A DNA stretch of 54,004 nt from NCBI GenBank assembly GCA_035604195.1, contig DATNIY010000004.1, positions 1 through 54,004 on the forward strand, given 5' to 3'. A program made the translations under genes and the position numbers. The stretch comes from DATJLY01 sp035604195. GTDB taxonomy: Bacteria; Pseudomonadota; Alphaproteobacteria; ATCC43930; CGMCC-115725. Position 1 is the stretch's first letter, and the number at the start of each line of letters is the position of its first letter. This document shows, in pieces, positions 49,637-54,004 of the stretch. Under the pieces are notes generated by a model. The model saw only the letters and a program-made list of their open reading frames with translations. It was not told where the DNA came from and did not search any database.

Positions 49637-50418
49637 AGGTTGCGCGCATTCTGGTTCTCGTTCCGCATCCCGACGACGAAGTCGTCTGTTGCGCGCTCGC
49701 CATCAGGCGCGCCGCCGAATCCGGCGCGCGCGTGTTGGGGCTCTATCTCACCACCGGCGTGCCGGCGCGCGAAGCGCTGTGGCCGTGGCGGCGCACAACC
49801 TACGACAGGCGCGTTGCCCGGCGCCGCGCCGAAGCGCTCGCGGTCGCCAGGCGGCTCGGGATCGAACCCGTTGGCTTCACCGACTGGCCATCGCGCCGCC
49901 TCAAGGGCCACCTCGCCGAAGCGCATGAACTCATCGCGGGCACGCTCGCCGCCGAGCGCGTCACCGAATTGTGGGCGCCGGCCTGGGAGGGCGCGCATCA
50001 GGATCACGATGTCGCCAACTTCCTGGCGGCGCGCCACGCCGGGCGCCTGCCGCTTTGGGAGTTCGCCGCCTATAGCTTTGCCGGCGGCCGTGTCGAAACG
50101 CAGCGCTTCTTCGCGCCGCAGGGCGAGGAAGAGGTGCTGACGCTCACGGTGGAAGAAGCGCGCTGGAAGAGCGAACTCCTCGCCCTCTACCGCTCGGAGC
50201 GCGGCAATCTCCGCCATATCGGCGTCGCCGTCGAGAGCCGCCGGCCGATCGCGCGCTATGACTACACGCGCCCGCCGCATGCCGGAAGGCTCTTCTACCA
50301 GCGCTATCAGTGGGTCCCGTTTCGCCATCCCCGCATCGATTTCGACCGGCCCGAGGCGGTGTGCGCCGCGCTGGCGGCGAGTTCCCTCGCTGGCCCGGCG
50401 GCGATTGTCGACGGCTAA
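49633..50418 (+). CDS. PIG-L family N-deacetylase
   Basis: A 261-residue zinc deacetylase. The metal motif LVPHPDDEVVC (His12, Asp14, Asp15) and the second His in WEGAHQDHDVANF (about 118-130) are present. The family removes acetyl from GlcNAc-containing glycolipids or thiol precursors. It is translationally coupled to the GT4 gene and so probably acts on that enzyme's product. Its last bases overlap the 3' end of the convergent phosphatase gene (50415-50418). A long open frame upstream is a shadow of the GT4 gene. The acceptor molecule is unknown. Confidence 0.88.
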   Translation: MKVARILVLVPHPDDEVVCCALAIRRAAESGARVLGLYLTTGVPAREALWPWRRTTYDRRVARRRAEALAVARRLGIEPVGFTDWPSRRLKGHLAEAHELIAGTLAAERVTELWAPAWEGAHQDHDVANFLAARHAGRLPLWEFAAYSFAGGRVETQRFFAPQGEEEVLTLTVEEARWKSELLALYRSERGNLRHIGVAVESRRPIARYDYTRPPHAGRLFYQRYQWVPFRHPRIDFDRPEAVCAALAASSLAGPAAIVDG

Positions 50419-50990
50419 TCCGCGGCGCGGGCGCGGTCGACTTCGCGCTGGCGGCCGAGTCCGGCGGCGACGAGCGCGAGCTCGGGCCGGCGCTCGAGCC
50501 TCCGGCGATAATGCGCCACCACCGCCGCGACGAGCCCGCCATCGAGCCCGAGGAATTCGTCGCCGAGCTCGATCATGCGCAAATTGGGCCACGCCCGGGG
50601 CCGCAAGCGCGCGATCTCCGCGACCGCTGCGGCGGCGGGGCGTTCGGGCCAAGCCTGAATCAGGATGAGGGCGAGCGCCGCGGTCGAGCGCGAGATGCCG
50701 GCCTGGCAATGGACGAGAAGATGGGCGCCCGGCGCCGCCGCGAGCGCGCGGCCGAAGCCCAAGAGCGCCGCGATGTCCTGCCGAGCGACGGCGCGTTGGT
50801 CGGGCAGCTCCTCGATGATGTCGTGGAAGCGCAGATCGAGCCGCCGATGCGCGCCGAAGGCGCCGAAGGCGGCGGGCTCCGGCCAGCCGGGATCGAGGAT
50901 CGAGAGCACGTGCGTCACTCCCGCGGCCGCGTGCCCCTCGAGTTCGTCGATGCCGCAGATGATGCTGCGGAAGCCGGAGAAATCCGTCAC
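50415..50990 (-). CDS. Protein-tyrosine-phosphatase-like protein
   Basis: A 191-residue protein with the CX5R phosphatase loop in LLVHCQAGISRSTAALAL (Cys95, Arg101) and a plausible general-acid loop around FHDIIEELPDQ. Similar small alphaproteobacterial proteins are annotated as tyrosine phosphatases; the substrate may be a phosphoprotein or phosphosugar. It converges with the PIG-L gene with overlapping stops and is divergent from rpmG. No signal peptide. Confidence 0.82.
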   Translation of the reverse strand: MTDFSGFRSIICGIDELEGHAAAGVTHVLSILDPGWPEPAAFGAFGAHRRLDLRFHDIIEELPDQRAVARQDIAALLGFGRALAAAPGAHLLVHCQAGISRSTAALALILIQAWPERPAAAAVAEIARLRPRAWPNLRMIELGDEFLGLDGGLVAAVVAHYRRRLERRPELALVAAGLGRQREVDRARAAD

Positions 50991-51036
50991 GCCCGTCCTC
51001 GCCCGCGCCGGCGACCCGCCGCGGGTCTCGGGTGGA

Positions 51037-51141
51037 TGGTATAAATCGGGGAGTCGTCTGGCAATTCCCCTGATTCCCTTGCCCTTTGGCGGGTGGCGGA
51101 AGAGCGCTCCGGCTTGACAGCGCCTGGACCCGCGCTATTGT
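51037..51141 (+). promoter_or_regulatory. Promoter region of rpmG (two candidates)
   Basis: Proximal candidate: TTGACA (51114-51119), 16-base spacer, TATTGT (51136-51141), 37 bases before the L33 ATG. Distal candidate: TGG followed by TATAAA (51040-51045), an extended -10. The proximal one fits the alphaproteobacterial sigma-70 pattern with a strong TTGAC and a looser -10, as expected for a ribosomal protein gene. Confidence 0.55.
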
Positions 51142-51177
51142 CCGACGCTAGCGCCCCGAACCGACCGGGTCACGTCC

Positions 51178-51345
51178 ATGGCCAAGACCAACACCGTCCT
51201 GATCAAGCTCGTCAGCAGCGCCGACACGGGATACTACTACGTCACCCGGAAGAACCCGCGCAGCAAGACCGAAAAGCTCGAGCTCAAGAAATACGACCCG
51301 GTCGCGCGCAAGCACGTCGTCTTCAAGGAATCGAAGATCAAATAA
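51178..51345 (+). CDS. rpmG: 50S ribosomal protein L33
   Basis: A 55-residue protein running from MAKTNTVLIKLVSSADTG to KHVVFKESKIK, an end-to-end match to bacterial L33. TGYYYVTRKNPRSKTEKLEL is the diagnostic core. It has no Cys, so it is the zinc-independent form. It is part of the large ribosomal subunit near the E site. It is a single gene with its own promoter; a GC hairpin lies just downstream (51359-51379). Confidence 0.97.
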   Translation: MAKTNTVLIKLVSSADTGYYYVTRKNPRSKTEKLELKKYDPVARKHVVFKESKIK

Positions 51346-51358
51346 GACGCCGACCGAA

Positions 51359-51379
51359 CCGCCGGCATGCGCGCGGCGG
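51359..51379 (+). terminator. Short hairpin between rpmG and pleD
   Basis: CCGCCG (51359-51364) pairs with CGGCGG (51374-51379) 13 bases after the rpmG stop, in the 41-base gap between the convergent rpmG and pleD genes. No T tract; it may serve both directions. Confidence 0.4.
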
Positions 51380-51386
51380 AGCGGGC

Positions 51387-52790
51387 TTACGCCACCACGC
51401 CGGCCTTGGCCTGCGCGGGCGCGTCGCTCGAGCAGGCGACGACGCAATTCCGCCCGCGCGACTTCGCGGCGTAAAGCGCCTCGTCGGCGCGGCTCAAGAG
51501 CGAGGCCGCGGTCTCTCCGGCATCGCGGGTCATCGCGACCCCGACGCTGATCGTGATCTGCAACGACACCGGCGGGTCGGCGATCACGATGGGCCTATCG
51601 GCGATCACCGAGCGCAAGCGCTCGCCGACCGTGATCGCCACGTTGAGCGGCGTCTCCGGCAGCACCACGACAAACTCCTCGCCGCCGTAGCGGGCCACGA
51701 GATCGAAGGCGCGCACGTGGCGCGACACGCGCGCGGTCACCTCGCGCAGCACCTCGTCGCCGACGGCATGGCCGTGGGTGTCGTTGACCCGCTTGAACCA
51801 ATCGATGTCGAAGATCAGCAGCCCCGGGCCATCGGCGCCCTCGGCCACGCGCGACAAAAGCCCGTCCAAATGCGCGGACAGATAGCGCCGGTTGTAGAGT
51901 CCAGTGAGCCCGTCGGTGAGCGCCAGCGACAAGCTCTTCTGGTAATTCTCCTGCAGGCGGTCCTGGAGGCGCTTGCGGCGAACCTGCGTGCGCACCCGCG
52001 CGATCAGCTCGTTGCGATCGAGGGGCCGCAGCAAGTAGTCGGTCGCGCCGAGGTCGAGACCCTTGGCGACGCGCGGCATCTCCTCGGGGTCGCCGATCAG
52101 CACGATCGGCACGAGACGGCTCGCCTCGTTGGCGCGCAGCTTGCTGACGATGCGCAGCGCATCGACCTTGCCGGCCATGCTGAGAATGACCAGGTCGACC
52201 GACAGATCGCAATTCTGGACCATCTCCTCTGGCGACGCCGGCCGCACCAGCTCGCTCGCCATGCGGCCCACCATTTCGGTCAGCCGGGCCGCGGCGAAGG
52301 CGCTTTCCTCCCAGAGGAAGATGCGCGCCGGGCCCTGCACTTCCGCCGGCTGGTTCTTCTCCATGAGCGCGTTGAAGCGCCCGTAGATGTCCTCGCGATG
52401 GCGCCACTCGTCCATCATGCGGCGCAGCCGGACGAGGGAGCGGACGCGGGCGAAGAGCGCGGTGTCGTTCACCGGCTTGGTCAGGAAGTCGTCGGCGCCG
52501 GCCTCGAGGCCGCGCACGCGGTCGCTCGGTTCCGAGAGCGCCGTCACCATCACCACCGGAATGTCGGCGGTGCGTTGGTCCGCCTTGAGGCGCCGGCACA
52601 CTTCGAACCCATCGAGCTTCGGCATCATCACGTCGAGAAGAATGATGTCCGGCAGCTGCTCGCGCGCGATGCCGAGCGCGGTCTCGCCGTCATTGGCGGT
52701 CAGCACGTTGAAGTATTCGCTCGAGAGCTTGGCCTCGAGCAGCCTCACATTCATTTCGATGTCATCGACGACCAGGATGCGTGCCGACAT
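51387..52790 (-). CDS. pleD: PleD-type diguanylate cyclase response regulator
   Basis: A 467-residue protein with the PleD order: receiver 1 (about 1-120, phospho-Asp53 in IILLDVMMP, Lys105), a degenerate receiver 2 (about 155-275, LVILSMAGKVDALR and GATDYLLRPLDR) and a GGDEF domain (about 290-455). The active site reads ARYGGEEFVVVLP (about 366-378) and the upstream RAFD (360-363) is the RxxD inhibitory site, so it should make c-di-GMP with product inhibition. In Caulobacter PleD drives the swarmer-to-stalked change. It lies nine bases after divK on the same strand, the Caulobacter arrangement. Confidence 0.95.
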   Translation of the reverse strand: MSARILVVDDIEMNVRLLEAKLSSEYFNVLTANDGETALGIAREQLPDIILLDVMMPKLDGFEVCRRLKADQRTADIPVVMVTALSEPSDRVRGLEAGADDFLTKPVNDTALFARVRSLVRLRRMMDEWRHREDIYGRFNALMEKNQPAEVQGPARIFLWEESAFAAARLTEMVGRMASELVRPASPEEMVQNCDLSVDLVILSMAGKVDALRIVSKLRANEASRLVPIVLIGDPEEMPRVAKGLDLGATDYLLRPLDRNELIARVRTQVRRKRLQDRLQENYQKSLSLALTDGLTGLYNRRYLSAHLDGLLSRVAEGADGPGLLIFDIDWFKRVNDTHGHAVGDEVLREVTARVSRHVRAFDLVARYGGEEFVVVLPETPLNVAITVGERLRSVIADRPIVIADPPVSLQITISVGVAMTRDAGETAASLLSRADEALYAAKSRGRNCVVACSSDAPAQAKAGVVA

Positions 52791-52799
52791 CGCTTGTCC

Positions 52800-53165
52800 T
52801 CAACTCAGAAAGCGTTCGACGGTCTGGAGAAAACTCACGACGGAGATCGGCTTGGCGATATAGGCCTCGCAGCCGCCCTCGCGGATCTTCTCTTCGTCGC
52901 CCTTCATCGCGAAGGCCGTCACCGCGATGATCGGGATGGACTTGAGCTCGTCGTCCTCTTTGATCCACTTCGTCACTTCGAGGCCTGAGACCTCCGGCAG
53001 TTGAATGTCCATGAGGATGAGATCGGGACGGTGTTGGCGCGCCAGCCGCAGCGCCTCCATGCCGTCCTTGGTCTGGAGCGTCTCGTAGCCGTGCGCCTCC
53101 AGCAGATCGTGGAAGAGCTTCATGTTGAGGTCGTTGTCCTCGACGATGAGAACCCGCTTGCCCAT
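52800..53165 (-). CDS. divK: Single-domain response regulator DivK
   Basis: A 121-residue stand-alone receiver. The acidic pair is in VLIVEDNDLNMKLFHDLLEA, the phospho-acceptor Asp53 in LILMDIQLPEVSG, the Thr in AVTAFAMKGDEEKI and Lys105 in AYIAKPIS. The sequence and the adjacency to pleD match DivK of Caulobacter and relatives, which signals through DivJ/PleC and DivL to lower CtrA activity. ATG 53165 is preceded by AAGGA. The upstream region carries a CtrA-like box placed as in a CtrA-activated promoter. Confidence 0.95.
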   Translation of the reverse strand: MGKRVLIVEDNDLNMKLFHDLLEAHGYETLQTKDGMEALRLARQHRPDLILMDIQLPEVSGLEVTKWIKEDDELKSIPIIAVTAFAMKGDEEKIREGGCEAYIAKPISVVSFLQTVERFLS

Positions 53166-53298
53166 TGCGAGATCCTTGCTTCGAAATGCTGACGTTTGCG
53201 TAGGTGGCACGAGACTCATGGTAAGGCCAGAAACGTTAAGAACCCGATGCCCGTTCCGCGCCGGACGCGAGCGCAAGGCGAGTCCTGCGGAGCCGCGG

Positions 53299-53338
53299 TC
53301 GATAACTGATATATTGCTTTAAGTTAACAATCCGTTAT
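53299..53338 (-). promoter_or_regulatory. CtrA-like box overlapping a candidate divK promoter
   Basis: The plus strand shows TTAA-N7-TTAT (53324-53338), seven of eight bases of the CtrA half-site pattern TTAA-N7-TTAA. On the minus strand the proximal half forms TTAACT (53327-53322), which is followed after 17 bases by TATCGA (53304-53299), giving a -35/-10 pair in which the box overlaps -35, as in CtrA-activated promoters. The start would be near 53292, about 127 bases before the divK ATG. A CGATAAC/GTTATCG inverted repeat brackets the region. Confidence 0.5.
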
Positions 53339-53349
53339 CGCTAGATGCG

Positions 53350-54004
53350 ATGCGCATCGGGGTCGACATCGGCGGGAGCAAGATCGAGGCCGCCGCGCTT
53401 GACCGCGACGGTGCGATTCGGCTGCGCCGCCGGGTGGCGACGCCCGCCGGCGATTATAGCGCCACGATCGCCGCGGTGCGCGATCTCGTGCTCGACATCG
53501 AAAAGCGCCTGGGGCGAATCGCCGCAATCGGCATCGGCATGCCCGGGGCGCTCTCGCCGGCGACCGGACTCGTCAAGAACGCCAACTCGACCTGCCTCAA
53601 CGGCCGCCCCTTCGACCGCGATCTCATGGCGGCGCTCGACCGGCCGCTGCGTTTTGCCAATGACGCCAACTGCTTCGCGCTGTCCGAGGCGATCGACGGC
53701 GCAGCGCGCGGCGCGCGCGTGGTGTTCGGCGTCATCCTCGGCACCGGCGTCGGCGGCGGCATCGTCGTCGACGGCAGCATCGTTACCGGGGTCAACGCGA
53801 TCGCCGGCGAATGGGGCCATTCGCCGCTGCCCTGGCCGGAAGACGACGAGCGCCCCGGCCCGCCCTGCTATTGCGGCAAGCACGGCTGCATCGAGTCCTT
53901 CCTGTCGGGACCGGGCCTCGCGGCGGCCCATCGGGCGGCGGCCGGCGAGGCGGCGGAGCCCAGAACGCTCGTCGCGCGCGCCGCCGCCGGCGATGCCGCG
54001 GCGG
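53350..54004 (+). CDS. ROK family sugar kinase (N-terminal part, cut by window edge)
   Basis: The first 218 residues of a ROK protein; the rest lies beyond the window. MRIGVDIGGSKIEAAALDRD holds the ATP phosphate loop, GIGMPGALSPATG and FANDANCFALSEA the sugar-binding and catalytic region (Asp of NDAN), LGTGVGGGIVVDG the second phosphate motif, AGEWGHSPL the ROK His and CYCGKHGCIESF the zinc-binding cluster. There is no N-terminal helix-turn-helix, so it is a kinase (fructose, glucose or N-acetylhexosamine) rather than a repressor. It is divergent from divK. Confidence 0.92.
   Translation, partial: MRIGVDIGGSKIEAAALDRDGAIRLRRRVATPAGDYSATIAAVRDLVLDIEKRLGRIAAIGIGMPGALSPATGLVKNANSTCLNGRPFDRDLMAALDRPLRFANDANCFALSEAIDGAARGARVVFGVILGTGVGGGIVVDGSIVTGVNAIAGEWGHSPLPWPEDDERPGPPCYCGKHGCIESFLSGPGLAAAHRAAAGEAAEPRTLVARAAAGDAAA

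Noticed and set aside
48442..50418. A 658-codon frame suggesting a long protein fused to the PIG-L deacetylase
   Set aside because: The N-terminal part is an Arg/Ala-rich shadow of the GT4 gene; the deacetylase starts at 49633 by ATGA overlap.
48314..50418. GT4/PIG-L pair as bacillithiol (BshA/BshB) or mycothiol (MshA/MshB) genes
   Set aside because: No BshC, MshC or MshD gene is present here, and neither thiol is expected in this group; only the general transfer-then-deacetylate logic is kept.
51093..52988. A 631-codon plus-strand frame across rpmG and antisense to pleD
   Set aside because: L33 lies in another frame and PleD on the opposite strand, both with unmistakable motifs; this frame shows only His/Arg/Gly-rich shadow sequence.
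1..54004. CRISPR arrays, tRNA or rRNA genes, prophage or insertion sequences
   Set aside because: No regularly spaced repeats, no cloverleaf or rRNA-like stretches, and no transposase, integrase or phage structural motifs were seen on reading.

Overview
The window is a GC-rich, densely coded stretch of bacterial chromosome. It points to an alphaproteobacterium, probably of the Rhizobiales/Rhodospirillales type. Reasons: an adjacent divK-pleD pair with a CtrA-like box upstream, hopanoid-modification genes (hpnI, hpnK, hpnL), TadE/TadG-type pseudopilins, a REP-like 'GTCTCGAAG...CTGAGGAG' palindrome of a kind common in Rhizobiales, a zinc-less L33, and several branched-chain-amino-acid-type (LIV) and TRAP uptake systems. 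No phage, insertion sequence, CRISPR array, rRNA or tRNA was seen. Genes at both edges are cut by the window.

Layout. 0-2.3 kb: the C-terminal part of a BisC/DMSO-reductase-family molybdoenzyme and a DUF2252 gene, followed by a REP-like inverted pair. 2.4-7.3 kb: a class II aldolase, a malate/L-lactate dehydrogenase-family enzyme and three NMT1/THI5-like solute-binding proteins with no ABC permease or ATPase nearby. 7.5-9.8 kb: three Tad-type surface or pilin proteins. 9.8-15.4 kb: a methyltransferase, then a coupled MFS exporter / thiolase / FadB-like beta-oxidation operon. 15.6-17.7 kb: a small secreted protein, a RutA-like flavin monooxygenase and a lipoprotein. 18.0-22.6 kb: a complete LIV-type ABC transporter. 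22.7-27.1 kb: a TRAP transporter translationally coupled to an FAD aromatic-ring hydroxylase. 27.2-29.3 kb: a stand-alone LigD-type polymerase domain and a DUF1932 dehydrogenase.

29.3-43.8 kb is the most system-like stretch. A second LIV-type transporter has a fused LivH-LivM permease and two tandem binding-protein paralogues that share a duplicated upstream leader. It lies divergent from a MarR-family regulator. Downstream of the regulator gene are a textbook promoter and two tandem palindromes (TTCGGCGYCGAA), then an ornithine-cyclodeaminase-family enzyme, a gentisate-dioxygenase-like bicupin and a DapA-family aldolase. The bicupin's HxH metal motif is in the C-terminal instead of the N-terminal cupin. 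An MFS carrier, an SDR, a second, divergent DapA-family enzyme and an aldehyde dehydrogenase follow. I read this as an uptake and breakdown locus for an unidentified small acid, possibly aromatic; the substrate cannot be named from sequence.

43.9-51 kb: a small c-type cytochrome, then hpnL-hpnK-hpnI joined by 4-base start/stop overlaps (hopanoid glucosamine attachment), a YjbQ protein, a GT4 glycosyltransferase coupled to a PIG-L deacetylase (a second glycosylate-then-deacetylate pair), and a small protein phosphatase. 51-54 kb: rpmG (L33), pleD and divK (cell-cycle and c-di-GMP control), and the start of a ROK sugar kinase. Many operons use ATGA, GTGA or TGATG overlaps, which helped fix starts.
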